A stretch of DNA of 64,000 nucleotides, taken from NCBI GenBank assembly GCA_900618795.1, contig UYJD01000001.1:2781269-2845268 (forward strand), written 5' to 3'. The notes below the pieces were generated by a model. It was not told the DNA's origin. It saw nothing but the letters and a program-made list of their open reading frames with translations, and ran no database searches. Position 1 is the first letter of the stretch, and every line of letters begins with the position of its first letter. Both the position numbers and the translations under genes were made by a program. Shown here one piece after another: positions 1 through 12,158 of this stretch. The DNA comes from Cyanodermella asteris (taxonomy: Eukaryota; Ascomycota; Lecanoromycetes; Ostropales; Stictidaceae).

Positions 1-490
1 AGTTCTTCACCATCCTTTCCCTCGCCATCGCCCTCGTCGCCGCAGCCCCCGTCGCGGATCCCCAAGGAGCCCCCAAGCTCGTCTCTGCCGGCAACGGAGG
101 AGCCAAGCCCGGCGACAACGACGAAGCCACCCGCAAAGCCGGCGAACCCGCCAAGAACACGAAGGCGCCGCAGCCGACACAGGCGGGTCCCACGGTGCCC
201 ATAATCACCACCAAGCCGACCGCGGCTCCCGCTTACCCCGCGTGCATCGCCGCCGGAGGATACTGTGTAAGTCTTTGCCCGTGCATACTCGTTCCCCCTC
301 CCCACCCGGAAGGCGTCGGAAAGTGAGGAGTGGAAGGTGATGTGAAGGGGGAGATTGAGAGGCGAAGTGAGGAACAAGGAAAAGTGTGCTGACTTTTGCT
401 TTGCAGAAGGCGGATGCTTCTTGGGGACCTTGTTGCCAGGGGTTCTGTGTCCAGGAACCGACTGCCGCTAGCGGACTCTGCAGCAGGTGA
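1..490 (+). CDS. Small secreted cysteine-rich (knottin-patterned) peptide, 5' end missing
   Basis: The start codon lies outside the window. Reading from base 3, the visible part opens inside a signal peptide (FFTILSLAIALVAAAPVA). A low-complexity Lys/Pro/Thr/Ala linker of about 65 residues follows, then a C-terminal cysteine module. Exon 1 runs to 266, the intron is 267-406 (GTAAGT...TTTGCAG), and exon 2 is 407-490, ending in TGA. Across the splice junction the cysteines are spaced C-x6-C-x8-CC-x3-C-x10-C, which matches the inhibitor-cystine-knot (knottin) spacing. Secretion follows from the leader; the fold and any activity are inferred from cysteine spacing only. It could be an effector-like, antimicrobial, inhibitor or structural peptide. 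I recognise no specific family. Confidence 0.7.
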
Positions 491-1251
491 GGATGGCGGC
501 GGACGCAGCTGCGAAGCCGAGGCGGAGAGGTACACATGATTCAGCTTGATGAGATGACAGGCATGGCGTTGAAATTCTTTTCGACAATGGAGAACCTGGG
601 TTAAGGGGTTGGAGTGAACACGGCCGCTGGCGGTCGTTGCAGTCGACAAACTCAATCTCGTTTCGACTGCTCAATAAGTCTTTAATCTTTTCATTTGCAC
701 AAAGCTTGTGATATGTTGGATTATGTGATCAAGTCTGCCATGTCAAAGTTTGGAAGACGGGAATTGGCGCGAACGCTCGCGTAATTAACTTCAGCAGGAA
801 GCCTTGCAACTATTATGCTAGGGCACACTCATGAGGATCTCAAATCTACTCACACAGACAAGAAGGTTTTGATCGTATCGGGAGACTGCCATCTACCTAC
901 GACATGGTTCATATTCCGTTCACTACGTCCTGCTATTCTTGCTGACAGTCTTGACATACGATAGCGATTCTTTAAGACCACTCGCAGCGGTTAGAGCGGT
1001 CATAGCGACCGTTATCAAGTAACGCTGGCTGTCTGATCATTGCTATGATCGGTCCGGATTTCCGTTTTCGCGCTGTCCGACACGTCCGGAACATCGGTGG
1101 GTGTATGTCCAGTCTCAGTCGCCATGCTACCGTGACGACGGGAATATGCACTTGAAGCCTTCGTGGTCGTTCCGAGGTCATCCTCATTGCCGGATTGCTT
1201 CTCTTCATCCGGCTGTGGCGCAACCTGCCCGGAGCCGATGCTCTGCAGGCT
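491..1251. other. Intergenic region with open frame behind the rhodopsin stop
   Basis: This is the convergent spacer between the cysteine-rich peptide gene and the minus-strand rhodopsin-like gene. The only structure I see is at 1251-1015 on the minus strand. There the rhodopsin reading frame continues for 78 codons after its TGA, in Ser/Thr/Asp/Glu-rich sequence. The rest (491-1014) shows no supported gene. Confidence 0.5.
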
Positions 1252-2381
1252 TCATGCGCTGGCAACGAAGGAGCGCACGCTTCGCATTTTAAATAGACCA
1301 ATCAAGGTTGGCAAGGAACACGCAACTAGAGCGAGCCCTTGCTCCAACATCGACCAGTACAAGGTCTCCGTAGTGAGCACTGCAAGCATTAATATATGAC
1401 TTTTGGATCAGCCTGGGATACTCACGATTGTTGTCTGCGCCATCTGGGATGACGGCGCCCTCAGAGAGGATTCCAAGGTTTCCCCCATTGGCCATGCCTA
1501 TGACATAGACGAAGAATACCATGCGGATCGTGGAGACCACCAATGCCCTGAGAGTATTAGCTTAATTACAAAATATGCAGCACAGCTCGCCAAACTCACA
1601 CTAAGCCAAGAGCGAAGACCGCAAAGACCATCAACTTGTGCTTCAAGCTCATGTGCAACTTCCAAACCATGGGAATTGGCAAGGTCAACACGAGGATGTC
1701 CGTCAAAAAATCGCTGATGCTGAGACCCAGGTCACTGATATCGTCATCCCCGCACCATTCCAGGTAGGTCTTCTTGCTCGTCCATCGCGACGTGAAATGC
1801 GTCGAGCATGAGAACAGGAACCAGAAAAAGAAGGCCAGATTCCACAACACAACCAAAACCGCAGCCAGCGCAGAGGCAATTTCAAAGGCCGATCTGAACC
1901 TTTTCACGCAAAAGATGCGTCGGAACAAGAAAACAAAGCTGAGCTTGGTACATCCTATGGCAGGAATGTGCATCAACAAGAACGCCCACTGAAGCTGCGA
2001 ACCTGTCAGCGTGGGTTGTGGATAAGCAGGACATGTGGTCATACCACTTGGCAGTAATAGAAATCGACATCTGGGTTGCCAGTATTGCTCCCGACAGGAT
2101 ATGCGAATACACCAACACGCACACCTTGGAGGAATTAGCAGGCCGCTATCTCGGCAAGCAAATGGGGTCCACTCACCATGAATCAAAACAGCAGCACATC
2201 CGATAGTTAGTAAGGTGGCAGGGACAACCAGCCAATCATCGGCGCTGAAGCGCACTCTTTCGGCCACCTGAGCCCTGCTGAAGAATCTGAGCGCTGCAAC
2301 AAGTGGACAAAGTATCAGGAACACGATAGCAAGCGCAAGGACGTATGAAGGCTGTGATACATGCTCAGCAACACCACCCAT
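1252..2381 (-). CDS. PTH11-like fungal rhodopsin-domain membrane protein
   Basis: This is a seven-helix integral membrane protein of the fungal rhodopsin/SAT4 (PTH11-like) family, whose members are putative plasma-membrane receptors. The ATG at 2381 is the first in frame. Deduced exons are 2381-2177, 2124-2045, 1994-1600, 1547-1426 and 1379-1252; all phases agree and give 309 residues. Family marks: helix 1 (YVLALAIVFLILCPLVAALR), the post-helix motif RFSADDWLVVPA, the segment CTKLSFVFLFRRIF, the DFLTDILVLTLPIPMVWKL helix, and the last helix QGLALVACSLPTL. The usual cytoplasmic tail is nearly absent because a TGA follows RSVRSFVASA, but the same frame stays open for 78 more codons. Whether the short form is natural is unresolved. 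Ligand and signalling role are unknown. Confidence 0.8.
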
Positions 2382-3142
2382 TTTAGTTCGATTGTATACA
2401 GGCTGCAATCTTGGTGGAAGGCTTGTCTGAGCGTATTGCTGGGAGCGGCTGGCTTATATCTAGTCCAGGGCTGAGAAAGTGATCTATTCGTGGTCACTGG
2501 GTGGAGGGCGTCGATTGCGCTGCTGCTGCGGTAGAACAGCTTATGACGACCAGAAATTGCAGATCTGCTGGCCTAAGCGCGCACTGCGGTGACAATCAGG
2601 CCTTCCGGGTGGCGCCGCGACGACGACAGCACGGTGAGCTTCGTTGGTTGCGCCTGATGCCGAAAGACACAAGTGCTCGAACGGTATTGGGGTAGCTGAT
2701 CGGCGACCGTCATGGAAGCCTTCTACCCCGATTCCGACATTGATCGTCGTTCAGCTGAGTTCCCTTGCTCCTCTACAGGGTCGCTCATATTTTCAAAGGA
2801 ACAGCAGAGATAAAGGAAGGTCGACCGCAGAAAGGAGAAAGCAGATTTCGCGGGGTTCCAGGGACCAAAATGTGGTTGGAGACGTTATTACTTGAAGTGG
2901 CCTCGGCCCCAGATTGTGCGTATTGAGATAAGTCAGTAGAAACGGAGGCTTATCCATACCAACCAGACATCACGAAAGAAGGAACTGAGCCGATAGATCA
3001 TCTCGCCGTGCATGACCCCATTCACGTAGCAATATCCAACATATGTGTAATGGCCTTCTGTCTCGGTTGGCCTCAGTGGAACTGGAAGGTTACAACCTCA
3101 TAAAATGAATACCAGGTCTGTGGTTCTAGTCGTCAAAGGCAC
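2382..3142. other. Intergenic region, nothing recognised
   Basis: This stretch lies upstream of the rhodopsin-like gene and presumably carries its promoter. Only short open frames without start context or family motifs occur. No repeat or RNA gene was recognised. Confidence 0.4.
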
Positions 3143-3835
3143 CTAGCCCACTGAGCCCCGATCATATACACAGAACTTGCGTTGTGTTGTCCATTCACAG
3201 AGCTCGTCGTAAAAGATGCCCACATTTGGCTCATAGTCCCTTCTTAGATGACGAAGACGCTCAGATCGTTCGCAGAAGATATCGTATTTCAGCATCGCAA
3301 AGCATGGCGTGAACGAGACGCGTGTATCCCCTGTGCCAGATTCTGTAAAGTGGCAAGTCATCGACCGAGGACCACGGGAGACTTGACGACTCAGGAGTCC
3401 GAGAAGGATACCATCGATGACCATTGTCTCCGCCTGACGTCAAAGTGATGCGGAAATGGCCTCGTAATATTTTCGAAGGAAGAAATCTTAGAACGTTCCT
3501 ACTAGATGATGTTCCTTGGCTCGACGCTCCTGCTCGTAAAGCAGCCTCAGAGTATCATCGTGTTGGTCCACAGACAGTGTGCAAGAACCCAAGAGCGATC
3601 CCTGGACATGTAAAAGTGACCTGGAAGCAGCGATATCAGTTCATACTAACTCAAATCCCTCTCCAGCTGCACAGAAAACCGAGGTATCAAAATTGGCCAA
3701 AGCGGCGCTCCAGTGTATTTGTACTTTCCAGTCAGAAAACCACGGGGGCAAGTGGCTATCCTGCTGACGTTCTGACCGCGCGATTTGCACATTGTCGAAA
3801 GCACGGAAAGGTAGGTCAATGCCCGTTGGTTTCAA
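3143..3835 (-). pseudogene. Decayed protein-coding frame, possibly HET-like
   Basis: One minus-strand frame reads through about 230 codons with only three interruptions (a TGA and a TAA in the upstream half, then a second TGA just before 3424). The stretches between look protein-like. A segment LPPWFSDWKV recalls the LPSWVPDW-type motif common in the C-terminal half of HET-domain proteins, but that is the only resemblance and it is weak. The final part (3424-3143) is an uninterrupted stretch ending TTQRKFCVYDRGSVG before a TAG. There is no room for a normal 5' half, because the DsbA-like gene begins at 4093 on the other strand. It may be a truncated, mutated relic, or a chance open frame. Confidence 0.35.
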
Positions 3836-4092
3836 TTCTTGAAATCGTTTACTTAATTTCTAGCCCCAACTCCTGAAGACACCCCGACGGAGCTCATTCC
3901 GCCGGCCCCTCGCCGAGCGGCAGCTGTGACTTCATAGCTCAGCACGACATTCGCGCTCAGGGACCAAAGCATACACTAGTAATAGATAAACCACCTCACC
4001 TCACCTCACGATGCCACCAACCTCATTTCAATTCATCTCTACGTCCCTACAGCTCTCCTTTTATAAGCCTTTCTCCTGAATCTCACCACACA

Positions 4093-4769
4093 ATGGCTCT
4101 CGCCCCCAAATTCGCCGGCCAAGCCGTCATCGCCGGCAGCGCCCCCACCGCCGTCCACAACATCGAGCTCTTCCTCGACTACGTGTGCCCGTTCTCCGCC
4201 AAAATGTTCACCACTCTACACACCTCCGTCTTCCCGACGCTCTCGTCCAAATACCCCAACAAAGTCCGCTTCATCGTACGCCAGCAGATCCAACCCTGGC
4301 ACCCTTCGTCCACGCTCGTGCACGAGGCCGCCGCGGCGGTGCTCAAGGTCAAGCCGGAAGCGTTCATCGATTTCAGCAAGGCGCTGTTCGATGCGCAGAA
4401 GGAGTACTTTGATGTCAATGTGGTGAATGAGGCGAGGAATGAGACGTACAAGAGGCTGGCGAAGCTTGCGGGGAGTGTGGGCGTAGATGAGGGCAAGGTG
4501 TTTGGGCTGTTGGAAATTGGGGACAAGCCGGATAAGGATGGGGGATTGAATGTTGGAAATGGGGTGACGAACGATATCAAGGTGTTCACAAAGATGAACA
4601 GGTTGCAGGGCGTACATGTCACGCCGACGGTGCTCTTCAACGTAAGTTGTGCAGCGTACCGAAGTCCGCAATTGGCGCTAACTTCATACAGGGTGTCGTT
4701 GAGAACAGCATCTCGTCAAGCTTCACAGGCGACCAGTGGCAGGAATGGTTGCAAAAGAACATTGACTGA
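4093..4769 (+). CDS. DsbA-like thioredoxin-fold protein
   Basis: Exon 1 is 4093-4641, the intron 4642-4691 (GTAAGT...ATACAG) and exon 2 4692-4769, giving 208 residues. The order is that of DsbA/2-hydroxychromene-isomerase-type thioredoxin folds: beta strand IELFLDYVCPFSAKMF with the active-site CPFS near residue 34, a helical insert (residues ~80-150), then the cis-proline loop GVHVTPTVLFNG split by the intron, and a last strand/helix. Because the second active-site position is Ser, it cannot act as a simple dithiol oxidase; a monothiol, glutathione-linked or non-redox role fits better. There is no signal peptide, so a cytosolic location is inferred. The upstream region carries three CTCAC units (about 3992-4008), close to where transcription may start. 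Confidence 0.82.
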
Positions 4770-5184
4770 CTCCCGCCGAAGCTGTAAATCAAGCGAAAAC
4801 CCAGTATCGAAAGACTTTATGTCCGGTTGTCATGCCCTAACAGCATAATCTTAAACAGACGACAGAAGCTGATTGAAACAAGCGCCAACCTGAAGACCCC
4901 AGAGCAAACCAACAGGTCCAGAGAGTATCCATTCCATAAAGTTGCGCCAAAACACGCCCGCCGCACCTGCCAATGTTTCCTGAAAATGCCAAACTTTCGC
5001 TGCGTGTGGTGTGGACCAGAACATTTTTTCATGTCGTCGTGTATGTACGGCTGCTAGAGGAGGAAGAATAAGAGATAGCCCGCAAGTGCCGTGGGTCATA
5101 GTGGGTTGTTGGTTGTAGGGTGGGGTGTAGTTGGCCGTTCAGGCCGAAGTGATGAGGAGCGTGCTAGGCCGGGTTAACGACCAC
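4770..5184. other. Convergent 3' spacer
   Basis: This lies between the 3' ends of the DsbA-like gene and CKS1. I see no gene, repeat or RNA structure; it should hold both 3' untranslated regions. Confidence 0.5.
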
Positions 5185-5700
5185 CTAGTTCATCGCCGGC
5201 GGTTGGTAGTTCATTGGTCGCCTTAACTGTTAGCGTTGAAATAGACGAGCTTCCAATTGGTGTACTCACTTGAACAGTAAAATATGTGGCTCGGGCTCGT
5301 GTACCTCGTAGTGCTCCCAACCGAGAGACTATTGCGGTCAGCATGTCGTCAGTATCTTCCGTGAGCGCCACATAGTAGGTACCTGAGTAATTCCAAGGCC
5401 TCTCCACTCATCTTCCCAGAGCAGCTTGAGTGTGTTTCGCTGCGAGTCAAAGTAGTCTCGCGGAATGACTTTCAACATCTGCTTGGGAAGCTGGACGTGG
5501 CGGTATTCGTATTCATCATCGTTGTATCTGAGATTGCATCAGCGCATGCACCAAGCCATGGGTAGCATCTGCGGTGCACACCTGGCGGAGTAGCTGATGG
5601 CATCGACAAACTCATCCAACTTCTCCTTCTCCTGGAGGCTGAGCTGCCGTGGGTGCTTGTTCCTTCGCTCAGGATCGATGCCGCTGGCGGACTGGGCCAT
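5185..5700 (-). CDS. CKS1: Cyclin-dependent kinase regulatory subunit CKS1
   Basis: This small phosphate-binding adaptor docks on the cyclin-dependent kinase Cdk1/Cdc28 and helps it with multisite phosphorylation. Deduced exons are 5700-5582, 5527-5383, 5328-5270 and 5221-5185, encoding 119 residues, normal for fungal homologues. Family landmarks in order: [20 protein letters not shown] (Arg/Tyr anion pocket), [18 protein letters not shown], and the signature [13 protein letters not shown] assembled across the last intron. [10 protein letters not shown] includes the HxPEPH hinge that controls strand exchange. The last acceptor was chosen as GTTAAG because the alternative two-step upstream gives an immediate stop. 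It is divergent from the KRE33 gene across 437 bp. Confidence 0.95.
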
Positions 5701-6137
5701 GGCTTTTGTGTGCGGACGAAGTGGGGGGGAAAGGACGCGTAGCGACGCAGGGGCGCAGACAGTACTGCTGGATAGGAAGTGCAATGAAGCTTTGAGACGC
5801 CTGTGCTACAAGCTGAAGGATTCAATGTGTGTTTTGGAGAGGGCGGGTGGTGGGGGGCGGCGTAGCTTAAGTCCAGTTGGTAAACAAAGAGAAAAGCGGC
5901 CCGCAGCTGTTCAATTGGCATTTCGGCGGACGGCTGCCCGCACTGAGCCTCTGAGCATTCTCACTGGCGCCCGCGGCACGCGACCTCCGCCCGCCGCAGT
6001 GAAACAAGCGCCGCTGGAGCTCTCCCCGGACTTTGCTCCGAGGAAGTTTTTCGCGGGCAAGAAAGTTGAAGCTTCTGATCTCTCGACCTGTCCGTGGAGC
6101 GCTGCCTGCCAATTCTTTCAGCACACAAGTCGAAACG
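5701..6137. promoter_or_regulatory. Bidirectional promoter region of CKS1 and KRE33
   Basis: This 437-bp spacer lies between the two divergent start codons. It is GC-rich in its KRE33-proximal half and has no evident TATA box. Long open frames cross it on both strands but have no family content. Shared regulation of a cell-cycle adaptor and a ribosome-biogenesis enzyme is an inference from the spacing. Confidence 0.5.
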
Positions 6138-9100
6138 ATGCCTCGGAAGGCTATCGATTCACGCATCCCGGCGCTGATCCGAAATGGCATCCAAGAAAAG
6201 AAGCGCAGCTTTATCGTCGTCGTTGGCGACAAGGCGAAGGATGTCATCGTTCACCTGCACTATATCATGACCAGTGTCGACTTGAAGCAGAACAAGTCGG
6301 TCCTATGGGCGTACAAGAAGGATCTGCTCGGTTTCACGAGTCACCGGAAGAAGCGGGAAAAGAAAATAAAGGGCGAGATCAAACGAGGCATCCGAGAAGC
6401 CAATACCGAGGACCCTTTCGAGCTGTTCGTATCGCTTAACAACATCCGATATGTCTACTACAAGGAGACGGAAAAGATTTTGGGAAACACATATGGTATG
6501 TGTATTCTGCAGGACTTCGAGGCCATAACTCCCAATTTGCTGGCGCGAACCATCGAGACTGTGGAGGGCGGCGGGTTGGTACTTCTCTTATTGAAGGGAA
6601 TGAAGAGTCTGAAGCAGCTATATACATTGTCCATGGACATTCACTCAAGATATCGAACCGAAGCGCACGATGACGTGACAGCACGCTTCAACGAACGTTT
6701 CATTCTCTCCCTGGGCGACTGCGCATCATGTCTGGTGGTAGATGACGAACTGAATGTGCTGCCCATATCGGGCGGGAAGAATATCACGCAACTACCACCT
6801 CCAGACCCCGATAGCGAGAATAAAACACCCAAGCAGATAGAGCTGGAAGGCATCAAAGAGGACTTGGTCGAGGTGCAGCCCGAAGGCTCGCTCGTGCAGC
6901 TCGCAAAAACCACAGATCAGGCAAAGGCACTGCTCACTTTTGTCGCGGCAATCAAGGAGAAGGGGTTCAGGAGTATAGTTGCTTTAACGGCAGGAAGAGG
7001 CCGAGGAAAATCGGCGGCTTTGGGCGTTGCAATTGCGGCGGCAATAGCATACGGCTACAGCAATATCTTTATCACCTCGCCCAGCCCAGAAAACTTGAAG
7101 ACGCTGTTTGAGTTTATTTTCAAGGGCTTTGACGCCCTGGGCTATCTCGATCATGTTGATTATACCATCATTCAGTCTACAAACCCAGACTTCAACAAAG
7201 CTATTGTCAGAGTGAACATCCACAAAGATCACAGGCAGACTATTCAGTACATACAGCCCCAGGACGCATACACACTCGGTCAGGCGGAGCTGCTAGTCAT
7301 TGACGAAGCAGCAGCTATCCCACTAACTTTGGTGCGGAAGTTGATGGGTCCATATCTTGTGTTCATGTCATCGACGATCAATGGATATGAAGGAACCGGT
7401 CGATCACTGTCGCTCAAGCTCATCAGTCAGCTCCGAGAACAGACAAGCGGCAAGAAATTGAACGGCAGAGACGAGGGTCAGATTGCAGATCGAGACTCTA
7501 GCAAGTCAACGAAGGATCGTGACCAGCCCGTCTTGAGCGGGCGAACGCTGAGCGAGATCACTCTAACCGAGCCAATTCGATATGCCCCGGGCGATGCCGT
7601 CGAGAAATGGCTGAACAAGGTTCTTTGCCTGGATTCCACCATCAAGACGAATGTGGGGAGCATGCCGCCCATCAGTGAATGCCAACTTCTTCACGTCAAC
7701 CGCGATACCCTATTCTCCTTCCACCCTGTTTCTGAAACATTCCTTGAAAAGATGATGGCATTATATGTTGCCAGTCACTACAAGAACTCTCCAAACGACC
7801 TTCAGCTCATGAGCGACGCTCCTGCACATCAGCTGTACGTCTTGGTTCCTCCCATTGACGAGAACGCGTCTTCACTGCCCGAGCCTCTGGTAGTCATACA
7901 GGTAGCACTCGAAGGACAAATCAGCCGACAAAGTGTCATGAATAGTCTTGAGCGTGGGCAACGAGCAGCAGGCGATCTGATTCCCTGGCTCGTGAGTCAA
8001 CAGTTCCAGGACGAGGACTTCGCGGGTCTCTCGGGCGCCCGCGTCGTCCGAATCGCGACCAATCCCAATCACATTGGCAAAGGCTATGGTGGCAGGGCTC
8101 TTCAGCTTCTCGTGGACTTCTTCGAAAACAAGTTCACATCCCTCTCCGAGGAAGACCAGCCCGACCTCGACGCGGACCGCATGACCCGCGTCACCGATGC
8201 CGAACTCGAATCCTCCAGCCTTCTCGCTGACGACGTCCGCGTGCGCGACTTCAAGAAGATGCCACCCCTTTTCGCCAAGCTCTCAGAGCGCCGCCCACCG
8301 GCTCTCGACTATATAGGCGTCAGCTACGGCCTGACCAAAGATCTCCACCGCTTCTGGAAGCGCTCCGGCTTCGCGCCCGTCTACTTGCGACAGACACCGA
8401 ATGAACTCACCGGTGAACACTCGTGTGTCATGCTCCGCACTCTGGCCTCCGGTTCTTCAGATCCAGCTTGGCTCGGCGCCTTTGCACGCGACTTCCAGAA
8501 GCGCTTTCACGCGCTTCTTGGCTACCAGTTCCGCGCCTTCGAGCCCGTGCTCGCAACCAGCATCGACGAGTCCGCCGGCCAGGGCGCCAAACTCGACCCC
8601 GACGCCCAGCCGCGGGCAATCAGCAAGGAAGACCTGGACGCGTGTTTCTCGCCGTTCGACCTCAAGCGTCTAGACTCGTACGCTCAAGCTATGCTCGACT
8701 ATCACGTCATTCTCGACCTCGTCCCCACAATCGCCGAGATGTACTTCTCCGGCCGCCTGAAATCCTCCATCAAGCTGTCCAGCCTGCAAGTTCTGATCTT
8801 GCTTGCCCTCGGCCTGCAGCGCAAAACGCTCGACGACGTCGAGAAGGAAATCGGCCTGCAAGCATCCCAGCTCCTGGCCATGTTTGTCAAGATCGTACGA
8901 AAGGTGTCCAAGCACTTCAAGGCGCTGAACGAGGGCGCAATCACAGCCGGTATGCCCGACGCCGATGACGCGGACGTCATGGACGGCGTCACGGGTGGGC
9001 GTACCGCGTTGCCGGCTCTGGAGCAGGAGCTGCGCGAGGGCGGGATCGAATACGACAAGGAGACCAGGGAAAAGCAGCGGGCGCTGATCGATGCGTTACC

Positions 9101-9323
9101 GTTGGCTGGCATGGCGAATGCGGCCGCTGGTGAGCCGGAGTGGGCGGAAGCGGAGGCGGCCGTGAAGAAGGGGTTGAAGGAGGGCATGTCGGTCGCGGTG
9201 AAGAGGAAGACGAGCAAGAAGAGGAAGGGAGACGAGACGGCGGAGGAGATTTACAAGAAGGAGATCGGGGACAAAGTGGAAAAGAAGATTGCCAAGGGGA
9301 TGAAGAAGCTGAAACACAAGTAA
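6138..9323 (+). CDS. KRE33: RNA cytidine acetyltransferase (NAT10/Kre33)
   Basis: This nucleolar enzyme makes N4-acetylcytidine in 18S rRNA and certain tRNAs, using acetyl-CoA and ATP, and is needed for small-subunit biogenesis. The single exon encodes 1061 residues, typical for the family. I chose the ATG at 6138 because MPRKAIDSRIPALIRNGI is the conserved N-terminus; the frame is open 35 codons further upstream but without conservation. Domains in order: N-terminal DUF1726-type region, RecA-like ATPase with Walker A GRGRGKSAAL (residue ~286) and the motif LLVIDEAAAIP, GNAT acetyl-CoA loop NPNHIGKGYGGRA (~640-655), a C-terminal RNA-binding region, and a Lys-rich tail (KRKTSKKRKG) fitting nucleolar location. 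It is convergent with SEC23. Confidence 0.97.
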   Translation: MPRKAIDSRIPALIRNGIQEKKRSFIVVVGDKAKDVIVHLHYIMTSVDLKQNKSVLWAYKKDLLGFTSHRKKREKKIKGEIKRGIREANTEDPFELFVSLNNIRYVYYKETEKILGNTYGMCILQDFEAITPNLLARTIETVEGGGLVLLLLKGMKSLKQLYTLSMDIHSRYRTEAHDDVTARFNERFILSLGDCASCLVVDDELNVLPISGGKNITQLPPPDPDSENKTPKQIELEGIKEDLVEVQPEGSLVQLAKTTDQAKALLTFVAAIKEKGFRSIVALTAGRGRGKSAALGVAIAAAIAYGYSNIFITSPSPENLKTLFEFIFKGFDALGYLDHVDYTIIQSTNPDFNKAIVRVNIHKDHRQTIQYIQPQDAYTLGQAELLVIDEAAAIPLTLVRKLMGPYLVFMSSTINGYEGTGRSLSLKLISQLREQTSGKKLNGRDEGQIADRDSSKSTKDRDQPVLSGRTLSEITLTEPIRYAPGDAVEKWLNKVLCLDSTIKTNVGSMPPISECQLLHVNRDTLFSFHPVSETFLEKMMALYVASHYKNSPNDLQLMSDAPAHQLYVLVPPIDENASSLPEPLVVIQVALEGQISRQSVMNSLERGQRAAGDLIPWLVSQQFQDEDFAGLSGARVVRIATNPNHIGKGYGGRALQLLVDFFENKFTSLSEEDQPDLDADRMTRVTDAELESSSLLADDVRVRDFKKMPPLFAKLSERRPPALDYIGVSYGLTKDLHRFWKRSGFAPVYLRQTPNELTGEHSCVMLRTLASGSSDPAWLGAFARDFQKRFHALLGYQFRAFEPVLATSIDESAGQGAKLDPDAQPRAISKEDLDACFSPFDLKRLDSYAQAMLDYHVILDLVPTIAEMYFSGRLKSSIKLSSLQVLILLALGLQRKTLDDVEKEIGLQASQLLAMFVKIVRKVSKHFKALNEGAITAGMPDADDADVMDGVTGGRTALPALEQELREGGIEYDKETREKQRALIDALPLAGMANAAAGEPEWAEAEAAVKKGLKEGMSVAVKRKTSKKRKGDETAEEIYKKEIGDKVEKKIAKGMKKLKHK

Positions 9324-9667
9324 AAGCACATGACCTAAAAGTCGGTGTATCTACGACACATTCGAGAGAACGATGGAGGATATCGAGGTGTTTTGCTATG
9401 CATTAGCGTGGGCGTTTGAGGCTTCAAAACAGGGCTGGAAATATACAACGATGATGTCGCGATGAATGATCAAGCAACTTTGGCAATTATCTGTACATTT
9501 TGTTGAACTACATCTGATACGAACAGCGTAATTGTCATTCACCATCGCCGTGAGCTTTTTCGCCAGAGCCGCTAAGACGAATTCTATCCTGCCGTAGCAT
9601 GCTCGTTCTATCTCCAGTTCGACACTCACGCAGGAGGCGTAATCTAGCTCCACTCGAACTTCCTGGC
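9324..9667. other. Convergent 3' spacer of KRE33 and SEC23
   Basis: 344 bp between two stop codons. I see no gene; it should hold both 3' ends. Confidence 0.5.

Positions 9668-12158
<2,491 letters not shown>

Noticed and set aside
1252-1310. A 56-nt GTCTAT...CTGCAG intron removing the TGA of the rhodopsin-like gene
   Set aside because: The donor is poor and the length is not a multiple of three, so the downstream frame would be lost.
5597-6439. 280-codon plus-strand frame overlapping the CKS1/KRE33 promoter
   Set aside because: It overlaps CKS1 exon 1 and the KRE33 start in other frames, has no family motif, and its Arg/Ala-rich composition is that expected of GC-rich shadow frames.
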